Notes under the pieces: model-generated
Database searches by the model: none
Seen by the model: only the letters and a program-made list of their open reading frames with translations
What the model was told of the DNA's origin: nothing
Shown: positions 6,093-13,674 of the stretch, one piece after another
How the letters are laid out: each line of letters opens with the position of its first letter
Position numbering within the stretch: position 1 is the stretch's first letter
NCBI GenBank assembly: GCA_002347925.1
Contig: DDYL01000130.1
Location: 22,798 to 36,987, forward strand
Length of the DNA: 14,190 bases
DNA from: Chloroflexi bacterium UBA2235
GTDB lineage: Bacteria; Chloroflexota; UBA11872; UBA12225
Reading direction: 5' to 3'
Translations under genes and position numbers: made by a program

Positions 6093-7624
6093 TCTCGGGA
6101 CGCCCACGTCACTCGCGCTTCGCCGACCTGCCGGCGTGAATGGTCTACCGCTGCCGAGACACGCCTGGGCGCAGTGCCGCCGGGGATGTCACGAGACGCG
6201 ACCGACGCCGCCACCGTCGCTGAATAAAGCGCATCGTCCTCAAATGCCGGGTGATATTCCCGAAGTTCACTGCTTGTCATGTCGGCGAACGAACGGCCGT
6301 CAGCGAGCCGGTCTAACACCAGGCGCTTTACGACTTCATACGCGGTCCGGAACGGAACGCCGCAACCAACGAGGTAATCTGCCAGATCGGTCGCAGTTGA
6401 ATATCCCGCTGACGCACGTGCAGAAGCGCGTTCACGGTCAATTTCAAGCGACGATGTTGCGACAGTTAGTGCGCGTAGTGCACTCCTTACCGTCCGTGCC
6501 GTGTCGAACAGCGCTTCCTTGTCATCCTGAAGGTCGCGCCCATACGTCATGGGCAACCCCTTCTGCATCACAAGGAGGTGTTGGAGGTGGCCGAATACGC
6601 GCCCTGCCTTCCCCCTGGTGAGTTCGGCGGCATCAGGATTGCGCTTCTGGGGCATGATGCTGCTTCCTTCAGCCCAACGTGACGAAAGCCGTACGAGCCC
6701 GAATTCGGAGGTCGCCCACAAGGTGATGTCTTCGGCAAATCGTGACAAGTGTGCAATCAGAATGGACGATGCTGAAGCGAATTCGATTGCGAAGTCCCGG
6801 TCAGAGACCGCATCCATGCTGTTCGCGCTAATACCAGCGAACCCGAGTGAGTCCGCCACCAAGTCGCGACGGATGGGGAATGACGTTCCTGCAAGCGCGG
6901 CGGATCCAAGTGGAAGGATGTTTGCGGCGTGCCAGACTGCGTCAAACCGAACGACGTCACGACGCAGCATTTCCACATACGCGTGAAGATGGTGGCCCCA
7001 GGTCACTGGCTGTGCATTTTGAACGTGCGTATATCCGGGAAACGGTGCGTCCGTGTGCAATGCGGCGCGTTCAATCAGGGCATCTTGGAGATCGCAGACT
7101 GCATGGACGATTTCCACGCACGCCTCGCGAACCCATAGCCTGACATCCGTTGCCACTTGATCATTTCGGCTTCGGGCCGTGTGGAGGCGACGCCCCATAT
7201 CCTCGCCCCGACCAGGAAACCGGGCCTCCAAAACTTGGCGCAACCGCAACTCGACATGGCTGTGGATGTCCTCGCCTATGGGAACTAGACGGTGGCGCAC
7301 ATCGTCGATTTCGGAAAGCACATCCCGCAACCCCGCCTCTATTGCCACAGCATCTTCTGACGGCATGATGTCTGGTACCGCAACGGCGAGCATTCGCACA
7401 TGGGCAATGCTTCCCGTGATGTCCTGACGGTAGAGGCGCCAGTCAAAGCGAATGCTCGCAGTGTAGTCAAACACGGCACGATCAAGAGTTACACCGGTGA
7501 CCGTTCCCAACTCACCAAGGTCGGCAAGGTCTGGAAGCTCGGCAACATCTATCGCACTGAGGCGTGCGTGTGTGATCGGTGTCATCATCGTGTCCGTCGG
7601 CTTGAATTCGATGGATTGGAACAC
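6089..7624 (-). CDS. argH: Argininosuccinate lyase
   Basis: ArgH splits argininosuccinate into arginine and fumarate, the last step of arginine synthesis; the family is tetrameric. The 511-residue protein has the superfamily regions in order: SIRFDWRLYRQDITGSIAH (57-75), GEDIHSHVE (117-125), HTARSRNDQVATD (148-160), PGYTHVQNAQPVTWGHH (196-212, with the likely general-acid/base His200), SMDAVSDRD (269-277) and the signature EGSSIMPQKRNPD (319-331) containing the catalytic Ser. The C-terminal GYSTATDLADYLV and GVPFRTAY are also family-typical. The N-terminus is unusual: the LWGGRF motif near the start of most ArgH proteins is absent, replaced by an unrelated segment of about 40 residues, and no other frame restores it. 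Start choice is open (GTG 7624, or ATG near 7588); neither has a clear Shine-Dalgarno. It follows argD after 42 bases and overlaps mazG. Confidence 0.95.
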   Translation of the reverse strand: MFQSIEFKPTDTMMTPITHARLSAIDVAELPDLADLGELGTVTGVTLDRAVFDYTASIRFDWRLYRQDITGSIAHVRMLAVAVPDIMPSEDAVAIEAGLRDVLSEIDDVRHRLVPIGEDIHSHVELRLRQVLEARFPGRGEDMGRRLHTARSRNDQVATDVRLWVREACVEIVHAVCDLQDALIERAALHTDAPFPGYTHVQNAQPVTWGHHLHAYVEMLRRDVVRFDAVWHAANILPLGSAALAGTSFPIRRDLVADSLGFAGISANSMDAVSDRDFAIEFASASSILIAHLSRFAEDITLWATSEFGLVRLSSRWAEGSSIMPQKRNPDAAELTRGKAGRVFGHLQHLLVMQKGLPMTYGRDLQDDKEALFDTARTVRSALRALTVATSSLEIDRERASARASAGYSTATDLADYLVGCGVPFRTAYEVVKRLVLDRLADGRSFADMTSSELREYHPAFEDDALYSATVAASVASRDIPGGTAPRRVSAAVDHSRRQVGEARVTWASRE

Positions 7625-7666
7625 AGTTGACGGCCATCAGTGTGACCGTCCCGGTGGCGAGCCGGT

Positions 7667-8881
7667 TCAGTGTGCCGACACGCACGCACGGCCAAAGATG
7701 TCAAGAAACCGATCGCACTCGTCCTGACTGACGATAAGTGGCGGGGCGATCCGAATTGTCCTCGTCGAAGTCCGATTGACCAGGAGGCCATCCTCGCGGC
7801 AAGCGTCCAGAATTGCAGCAGCACGTTCCTCGCCAAACTCGATACCCATCCAAAGGCCAGACGCGCGAATCTCACTGATCCCGGAGTCGCCCTCTGACTT
7901 GATCGCTTCAAGCCCCGCCACGAGATGCGCGGTCATCGACCGAACATGCGCCAGCACATCGTTTTCGAGGATGTAGGACACAACCGCAAGGGAAGCGGCA
8001 CACACCAGCGGGCTTCCTGAGTAGGTCGACCCGTGGTCACCGGGAGTAAAGACGGATGCATGTTCCTTTGACAGGCACGCGCCAATCGGCAGTCCGCCAC
8101 CCAGACCCTTTGCGAGTGTCATGACATCCGGTTCAATTCCGTACGCTTCGTATCCCCAAAGATGCCCGGTTCGGCCAATGCCCGATTGAACCTCATCAAG
8201 TATCAGAAGGATGCCGTGGTCATCGCACAATTTGCGAACGCCGTGGAGGTATTCCTGCGTCGCAGGGTAGATGCCACCTTCTCCTAGAACTGGCTCCAGC
8301 ATGATGGCGGCGGTATTCGGACCAATTGCCGAAGCCATCGCTTCCAAATCGTTAAAGGGGACATGCCTGAACCCTTCAGGCATAGGGTCAAAGGCTTCCT
8401 GATAGTGCCGATTACCCGTCGCTGCCAACGTCGCCAGCGTACGCCCGTGGAAACTCCCAAGCGCCGTGATTACCTCGAACGCGCCATTGCGGTTCAGTTT
8501 GCCCCACTTGCGTGCCAGTTTGATGGCGCACTCATTTGCTTCAGCACCTGAGTTGGCGTAGAAGATGCGATCCATGCAGGAGTTGTCTATCAGCAACTTG
8601 GCCAGCTGGAGCTGCGGAACCGTTCGATAGATGTTGGACGTGTGGATCAACGTTGACACTTGACGCGTAACGGCCTCGACGATGACGGGCGCGCAGTGTC
8701 CGAGTGCGTTGACGGCCACGCCCGCCAGGAAGTCGAGGTATTCACGACCGGTGTCGTCCCACACCCGGACACCCTCACCCCTCACGAGTGTGAGCGGCTG
8801 GCGCGCAAAGGTGCGCATGTAGAGATTTGCCTCGGCCTCACGGGCATCAAAAAGTGCCGATGACGAAAGAGTTGTGGTCAT
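7667..8881 (-). CDS. argD: Acetylornithine aminotransferase (PLP-dependent)
   Basis: ArgD transfers the amino group of glutamate to N-acetylglutamate semialdehyde, giving N-acetylornithine; related enzymes also act on succinyl-diaminopimelate or ornithine. The 404 residues fit class III aminotransferases. Visible landmarks are the PLP phosphate-binding NSGAEANE (110-117), FHGRT (134-138), EPVLGEGG (196-203), LILDEVQSGIGRTG (216-229, with the Asp that contacts the pyridine nitrogen), the Schiff-base Lys248 in TLAKGLGGGLPIGA, and GDHGSTYSGSPL. I chose ATG at 8881 over an upstream start at 8938: it has AAAAGG about eight bases before it, and the extra 19 residues look unconserved. It follows argB after about 200 bases and precedes argH by 42. 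The arg context makes ArgD the best call over ornithine aminotransferase. Confidence 0.94.
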   Translation of the reverse strand: MTTTLSSSALFDAREAEANLYMRTFARQPLTLVRGEGVRVWDDTGREYLDFLAGVAVNALGHCAPVIVEAVTRQVSTLIHTSNIYRTVPQLQLAKLLIDNSCMDRIFYANSGAEANECAIKLARKWGKLNRNGAFEVITALGSFHGRTLATLAATGNRHYQEAFDPMPEGFRHVPFNDLEAMASAIGPNTAAIMLEPVLGEGGIYPATQEYLHGVRKLCDDHGILLILDEVQSGIGRTGHLWGYEAYGIEPDVMTLAKGLGGGLPIGACLSKEHASVFTPGDHGSTYSGSPLVCAASLAVVSYILENDVLAHVRSMTAHLVAGLEAIKSEGDSGISEIRASGLWMGIEFGEERAAAILDACREDGLLVNRTSTRTIRIAPPLIVSQDECDRFLDIFGRACVSAH

Positions 8882-9079
8882 ATGACTACCTTTTCTAATT
8901 GGTGAATGCATCAATGAGGCAAGCAACAAGAACCTCAACGGTCTCTATTGCTGACAAGCGCAATTCCAAAGGGCAGGAAGCATGGCAATCCGACTCGCTT
9001 CCCCTCTATCCGAGCGGACTCGCACGGTACCACGCGAAACGAACCTTTGGGTCATGTTTTGTGCGGCGACATGCCGAAG
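8882..9079 (-). promoter_or_regulatory. argB-argD spacer, possible internal promoter or operator
   Basis: This 198-base gap is the longest within the arg run and encodes nothing recognisable. On the minus strand it holds a near-repeat GCGAGTCCG / GCGAGTCGG and, about 20 bases before the argD ATG, an imperfect palindrome TGATGCATTCA (8903-8913) whose TGAAT half resembles an ArgR half-site. A weak -35/-10 candidate is TTGAGG with ATTGAT 17 bases later, close to the same palindrome. No terminator hairpin with a T tract is seen. An internal argD promoter is possible but unproven. Confidence 0.3.
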
Positions 9080-9871
9080 CTACGGTAGGAAGACCGTTCC
9101 GGAAGTCGCCTGGCTACGCAAGTGCACTCCGATTGCGTCCGCATCTCTGCCGTCGGCAATCGCGGCTCGCGCACCACCATCCAGGGCGCGCAAACACGCA
9201 TCAACCTTGGGGATCATTCCGCCAGAAATGGCACCCGATCTCCTCAGGGACGCACACTCAGCTCGGGTAAGTGTGGCGCGAACCGCACCAGAAGTGTCTT
9301 TCACTCCGGGAACGTCGGTGAGAAAGATGAGGATTTCTGCCCCAGTGGCATGGGCGATGTCCCCGGCAACCGTATCAGCATTGATGTTCAGAAGCCCGCG
9401 CTCCCCGAGTGCAATCGGTGCAACGACCGGCACGTATCCGGCATCCATCAGTGCGTGGAGTGGCCGAGGGTCAACGCCAACAACCTCGCCCACAAATCCA
9501 AGGTCCGGGGTGGTCATGCGCTTGGCTCGCACGCAACCGCCGTCCGCGCCGGCCATTCCGAACGCGGGGGTTCCACTGAGTTGAAGGATGGCGACGAGCT
9601 CCTTGTTGATCTTGCCGGCAAGCGACATCGTCGCGACTTCAAGGGTCTCCTCATCGGTCACACGAAGTCCGTCTACGAACTCAGCGACTTTCCCGATCCG
9701 GTTCAGCCAGGCAGAAATCACGGGCCCACCCCCGTGGACCAAGATGGGCTGGTACCCGGCATCAAGGGCTTCACGCAAATCGCGGATCACGGCCTCACGA
9801 TGGGGCAGGGCCGACCCACCCAACTTGATTACAACCGGTTTGCCACGGGTCTCGTTCATGCAATTGCCCAT
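9080..9871 (-). CDS. argB: Acetylglutamate kinase
   Basis: ArgB phosphorylates N-acetylglutamate with ATP, the second step of arginine synthesis. The 263-residue protein shows the amino-acid kinase fold landmarks: VIKLGGSAL (14-22, catalytic Lys16), LVHGGGPVISAWL (44-56), FVDGLRVTDEETLEVA (65-80), LNINADTVAGDIA (151-163, Asp156), LTDVPGV (184-190) and SGGMIPKVDACLRAL (206-220, Lys212). It is close in length to the short, arginine-insensitive E. coli enzyme. It lacks the extra N-terminal helix, and its C-terminus (AIGVHLRSQATSGTVFLP) departs from the longer segment seen in arginine-inhibited forms, so feedback inhibition may be weak or absent; this is inference. The ATG at 9871 lies 15 bases after the argJ stop; a second in-frame ATG at 9859 is also possible. 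The Shine-Dalgarno is weak, which fits coupling to argJ. Confidence 0.95.
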   Translation of the reverse strand: MGNCMNETRGKPVVIKLGGSALPHREAVIRDLREALDAGYQPILVHGGGPVISAWLNRIGKVAEFVDGLRVTDEETLEVATMSLAGKINKELVAILQLSGTPAFGMAGADGGCVRAKRMTTPDLGFVGEVVGVDPRPLHALMDAGYVPVVAPIALGERGLLNINADTVAGDIAHATGAEILIFLTDVPGVKDTSGAVRATLTRAECASLRRSGAISGGMIPKVDACLRALDGGARAAIADGRDADAIGVHLRSQATSGTVFLP

Positions 9872-9886
9872 CCGACATGGAATGAA

Positions 9887-11110
9887 TTACGTGGTGTAGT
9901 CACTATTCAGCCGCACGTATTCGGGGGTCAAATCACAGCCCCAAGCCGTCGCCTCGCCGTCGCCAAGGTGCAGATTGACCGAAATCGACACCTCAGCGCC
10001 CTTCATCTGGGATGACGCGCGCTCCGGGTCATATTGAGTAGCAACCCCGCTACGCACAAGGGTCATATCTCCGATGGCAATCTCAATCCTGTTCGGATCG
10101 AGTGCCGCGCCGCTGTATCCCGCCGCACATGCGATGCGCCCCCAGTTCGGGTCGGCTCCGAGAACCGCGGACTTGGTGAGGTTCGAACCCGCGATCGATC
10201 GGGCGACACGCCTCGCATCCTCCCGGGTAGCCGCGCCGCGCACATCGATGGTGATGAACTTGGTTGAGCCTTCGCCGTCGCGCGCCATGGCGCGTGCCAA
10301 CTCGCCGCAGACATGCCCCAGCGCCGCCTCGAAGTCGGCACACTCGGCTTGTGTCCCATCCAGTGCTGAGCCAGTCCAGGCCTCACCATTCGCAATGACA
10401 AAACACGTGTCGTTCGTGGACATGTCTCCGTCGATCACGATCATGTTGAAACTGTCGTCGACCGCGCGGACAAGCGCCTCTTGCAGGTACGCGGGCGAAA
10501 CCGCGGCGTCCGTCGTAACAAAAGCGAGCATCGTCGCCATGTGTGGAGCGATCATCGCCGCGCCCTTCGCGATGCCCCCAACGGTAACTGTGGTCCCGCC
10601 CACCACAAATGTTGCAGCCGCCGACTTCGGAACTGAATCCGTCGTCATCATCGCCGAGATCGCGGCGTCTCCCCCGTCGGCGGTGAGGTGCAGCGACTTG
10701 ATGCCACTACCTAGCCGATCCATGTCAAGCGGAACGCCGATAACCCCAGTCGAAGCAACGAAGACCTCATCGACCGCGACCTTGTATGAGCTACCCGGGC
10801 CATCGGCAAACCGACCCGCCATCTGGCGGGCGTCAGCCAGTCCTTGTGTGCCTGTCGCGGCGTTGGCATTTCCACTATTGAACACAATAGCCCGTTGCCG
10901 CCCCCCAGTTGCACGCAAATGCTCTTGCGACACCAGAACTGGCGCAGCCTTGACCAAGTTCTTGGTAAAGACAGCGGCGGAAGTGGCGGGGACTGTTGAG
11001 ACTATCGCGCCGACATCCGGCCGACCGCTTGCTTTCAGCCCACAGGTGCCACCACCGGCGAGGAAGCCTTTGGGCGAAGTGCAGTCTCCGGATTTTGGAA
11101 CTATTCCCAT
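9887..11110 (-). CDS. argJ: Ornithine acetyltransferase / N-acetylglutamate synthase (ArgJ)
   Basis: ArgJ moves the acetyl group from N-acetylornithine to glutamate, releasing ornithine and recycling N-acetylglutamate; bifunctional forms also acetylate glutamate from acetyl-CoA. The 407 residues match the family. The precursor cleaves itself into alpha and beta chains before a Thr: here the site is Ala192-Thr193 in MIAPHMATMLAFVTTDA, with Thr193 as the expected nucleophile. ASTGVIG (119-125) provides the oxyanion-hole Thr-Gly, and IVFNSGNANAATG (75-87) and the C-terminal YVRLNSDYTT are also typical. KGAAMIAPH replaces the commoner KGSGMIAPN. ATG at 11110 has GGGGAG nine bases upstream (11120-11125). 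It is the first arg gene of the run, 121 bases after hppA, with no argC before it. Whether it is mono- or bifunctional cannot be read from sequence. Confidence 0.96.
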   Translation of the reverse strand: MGIVPKSGDCTSPKGFLAGGGTCGLKASGRPDVGAIVSTVPATSAAVFTKNLVKAAPVLVSQEHLRATGGRQRAIVFNSGNANAATGTQGLADARQMAGRFADGPGSSYKVAVDEVFVASTGVIGVPLDMDRLGSGIKSLHLTADGGDAAISAMMTTDSVPKSAAATFVVGGTTVTVGGIAKGAAMIAPHMATMLAFVTTDAAVSPAYLQEALVRAVDDSFNMIVIDGDMSTNDTCFVIANGEAWTGSALDGTQAECADFEAALGHVCGELARAMARDGEGSTKFITIDVRGAATREDARRVARSIAGSNLTKSAVLGADPNWGRIACAAGYSGAALDPNRIEIAIGDMTLVRSGVATQYDPERASSQMKGAEVSISVNLHLGDGEATAWGCDLTPEYVRLNSDYTT

Positions 11111-11182
11111 GATGCCGCACTCCCCAAGCGTCGACCTCGAAACATTCTGCCGGTGGATTTCAGCGCCACCAATGAAGATGAC

Positions 11183-11206
11183 CCGGCCTCCTGTTCGGGA
11201 GACCGG
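11183..11206 (-). terminator. Hairpin between hppA and argJ, probable terminator
   Basis: On the minus strand CCGGTCTCC-CGAACA-GGAGGCCGG forms a 9-bp stem (one G-T pair) with a 6-base loop, 26 bases after the hppA stop. It is followed by GTCATCTTCATT, a broken T-rich tail. It would separate hppA from the arg genes, implying that the argJ promoter lies in the roughly 70 bases after it. I see no convincing promoter or ArgR box there. Confidence 0.5.
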
Positions 11207-11231
11207 ATCAAAGAGAACGCTGGAACGGTTC

Positions 11232-13445
11232 CTAAATGAACAGCGGAGCGAGTACCAACGTGATCGTACTTAGCAGCTTGATCAGGACGTGGATGGATGG
11301 ACCGGCAGTGTCTTTGAAGGGGTCGCCCACGGTATCACCAACCACCGCTGCAGCATGAGCTTCTGAGCCCTTCTTGTACGCAAGACCAGTGGCCGGGTCT
11401 TTCAACTGGCCAGATTCTATGAACTTCTTCGCATTGTCCCAGCCACCACCGGCATTGTTGAGGACGGTTGCGAGGAGAATCCCGGTCATCGTGCCAACCA
11501 TGAGGAATGCCGCCGCCGCTTCCCACTTCAAGACCAAACCGACGGCCACAGGAGCGAGGACCGCCAGGATTCCCGGAACCACCATCTCCTTGAGAGCGGC
11601 CTGGGTTGAGATGTCAACACACTGCCGGTAGTCAGGCCTTGAAGTTCCTAGCATGATCCCAGGATCACTCCTGAACTGACGTCTGACTTCCTCGATCATG
11701 GCTTGGGCAGCGCGGCCAACCGCACTGATGGCAAACGAGGAGAAGAGGAAAACCAACATCGCGCCAAGGAACCCACCGATAAAGACTTCAACCTTCGACA
11801 GGTCTATCGGGGTCTCCTTACCTGTCAGGATGCGGATTTCGTCAAGGAACGCGGAGAACAGCAGGAATGCCGCCAATGCTGCTGAGCCGATCGCATATCC
11901 CTTGGTCAGGGCCTTCGTGGTGTTCCCCACAGAGTCCAGCGCGTCTGTGTTCTCACGAACGGAGTGAGGCCACTCCTCACCGTTCTCGTCAAAGCTCATC
12001 TCAACGATGCCACCGGCGTTGTCCGTGATCGGGCCGAAGGTGTCCATCGCCAGGATGTATCCCGCGCTCATCAGCATGCCCATCGTTGCGATGGCGGTGC
12101 CGTAGATGCCTGCGGCTGCGCTGTTTGCGCCGAGACCGAGTTCGGGGCCCGCAATTTCACCGATCTTGTACGACGCGAAGAGGGCAAGTGAAATGGCGAT
12201 TGCAGGTGCAGCAGTGTTCTCGAATCCGATCGCAATGCCCGCGATGATGTTCGTTGCAGGCCCTGTGCGTGACGCATTTGCAATCAATTGGACCGGACGC
12301 CAGCTCCCTGCGGTGTAGTACTGAGTGATGTACACGAAGACCACACTAGTCAGGATCCCGACTAGACCGGCCCAGAACAACGTATTGGAGCCGAACATTG
12401 CAACTGTTGCAACGTACATGCCAACAATCGACAAGCCCGCTGTCACCCAGAACCCTACGTCTAGAGCTGCCTGAGCGCTGCGCCCGCCGTCTCCACTGAC
12501 CACACCTCCGGTACGGATCGCAAAGATGCCGATGATCGATGCGATCAAACCAAATGCACGGACGATCAGTGGGAAGAAGATGTAGACCGGGTTCTTCGTG
12601 ATCGTGAAGATCGTCACACCGAGGATCATTGCCCCGATGTTCTCAGCCGCGGTCGACTCGAAGAGGTCGGCGCCACGTCCCGCGCAGTCGCCAACGTTGT
12701 CACCCACGAGGTCGGCGATAACCGCGGGGTTCCGCGGATCATCCTCGGGGATGCCCGCTTCGACTTTTCCAACGAGGTCGGCACCGACGTCTGCAGCTTT
12801 GGTGTAGATACCACCACCCAACTGCGCGAAGAGTGCCACGAAGCTCGCTCCGAACCCGAAGCCGACGATCAGTTGAGGCGCATGCTTGAGAGCGTCGGCT
12901 TCAGAGATGCCATTTGCAACGTCGATCATCCGAAACAGTTCAAACAGACCGTAGACGCCCAGCAACGACAGGGCGACAACGAGGAGCCCGGAAACCGCAC
13001 CACCCCGGAGTGCGATGGTCAGCGAGTCACCGAGCGATGTCCGCGCAGCGACGGCGGTGCGCAGGTTCGCCTTGACCGCAATGAACATGCCGATCAAGCC
13101 GGCGAGCCCCGAGCAGATCGCACCGATTACGAACGCCAGGCCGGTGTGCCAGGCGATGCTGAGTGCATCGTCTCCGCCCCGCAGTCCTGCGAGGAGAAGC
13201 GATATTCCTACCGCACCAACGAGTGCAAATACCGCAATTGTCCTGTATTGCCGATCAAGAAACGCCACCGCACCCTCATAGATGGTGTCAGCGACTTCCT
13301 GCATTGACATCTTTTTCGAGCCACCATCTTTGTGCGCCTTGACGGTTGCAGGGCCAATGTCGCGCCCAAGAACATCCCAAGCGAGATATCCGGCAACCAC
13401 CACTGCGAGCAATCCCGAAACGGGAACAATCCAGACCAGCTCCAC
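11232..13445 (-). CDS. hppA: Membrane-bound proton-pumping pyrophosphatase, K+-independent type
   Basis: HppA couples hydrolysis of pyrophosphate to ion pumping across the membrane. From GTG at 13445 it is 737 residues, within the family range, and the pattern suits about 16 membrane helices. Substrate-site motifs are DVGADLVGKVE (219-229), GDNVGDCAGRGAD (248-260), FGPITDNAGGI (470-480) and VGDTVGDPFKDTAGPS near the C-terminus. GNTTKALTKG has Lys511 and Thr514 where K+-dependent enzymes have Ala and Gly, so a K+-independent enzyme is predicted, a class known to pump H+. The frame is open to 13619, but I prefer GTG 13445: GGGGGAG lies seven bases upstream, and the protein then begins with its first membrane helix (VWIVPVSGLLAVVVAGYLAW). 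The 58 extra residues upstream are charged and unlike the family. It lies between hisC and argJ and is probably its own unit. Confidence 0.96.
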   Translation of the reverse strand: MELVWIVPVSGLLAVVVAGYLAWDVLGRDIGPATVKAHKDGGSKKMSMQEVADTIYEGAVAFLDRQYRTIAVFALVGAVGISLLLAGLRGGDDALSIAWHTGLAFVIGAICSGLAGLIGMFIAVKANLRTAVAARTSLGDSLTIALRGGAVSGLLVVALSLLGVYGLFELFRMIDVANGISEADALKHAPQLIVGFGFGASFVALFAQLGGGIYTKAADVGADLVGKVEAGIPEDDPRNPAVIADLVGDNVGDCAGRGADLFESTAAENIGAMILGVTIFTITKNPVYIFFPLIVRAFGLIASIIGIFAIRTGGVVSGDGGRSAQAALDVGFWVTAGLSIVGMYVATVAMFGSNTLFWAGLVGILTSVVFVYITQYYTAGSWRPVQLIANASRTGPATNIIAGIAIGFENTAAPAIAISLALFASYKIGEIAGPELGLGANSAAAGIYGTAIATMGMLMSAGYILAMDTFGPITDNAGGIVEMSFDENGEEWPHSVRENTDALDSVGNTTKALTKGYAIGSAALAAFLLFSAFLDEIRILTGKETPIDLSKVEVFIGGFLGAMLVFLFSSFAISAVGRAAQAMIEEVRRQFRSDPGIMLGTSRPDYRQCVDISTQAALKEMVVPGILAVLAPVAVGLVLKWEAAAAFLMVGTMTGILLATVLNNAGGGWDNAKKFIESGQLKDPATGLAYKKGSEAHAAAVVGDTVGDPFKDTAGPSIHVLIKLLSTITLVLAPLFI

Positions 13446-13674
13446 GTTTTTCTCCCCCGATAGCTGAAGAATGTCGAACCTAGGAAAATCAACACGACGC
13501 CGTCCCCGTACCCCCAGGTCGACGCCATCGCAGCACTCCAAGTCCGGTGGTCTAACGACTGCCGGCCACTTCTCCGGATCGTCCGTCCACCATCCTTTGT
13601 GCACCGGGAGTGTACCCACCTACCTCAGGCGCGACGCGGCATAACAACCATCCGCAATGCTCGGACCATGTGCG
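13446..13674 (-). promoter_or_regulatory. hisC-hppA intergenic region, likely hppA promoter
   Basis: These 229 bases separate the hisC-like stop from the preferred hppA start and should hold the hppA promoter on the minus strand. The hppA Shine-Dalgarno GGGGGAG is at 13452-13458. TACACT near 13610 could be a -10, but I find no well-spaced -35, and no clear terminator follows hisC. The open frame continuing upstream of hppA through this region shows no homology-like motif and is probably non-coding. Confidence 0.45.

Noticed and set aside
10074..11273. 399-codon plus-strand open frame across argJ
   Set aside because: It mirrors argJ codon by codon; the composition (Ser, Ala, Pro rich, no motifs) is typical of an antisense shadow.
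13446..13619. N-terminal extension of hppA to 13619
   Set aside because: The 58 residues are polar and unlike the family; GTG at 13445 has a strong Shine-Dalgarno and starts with the first membrane helix.
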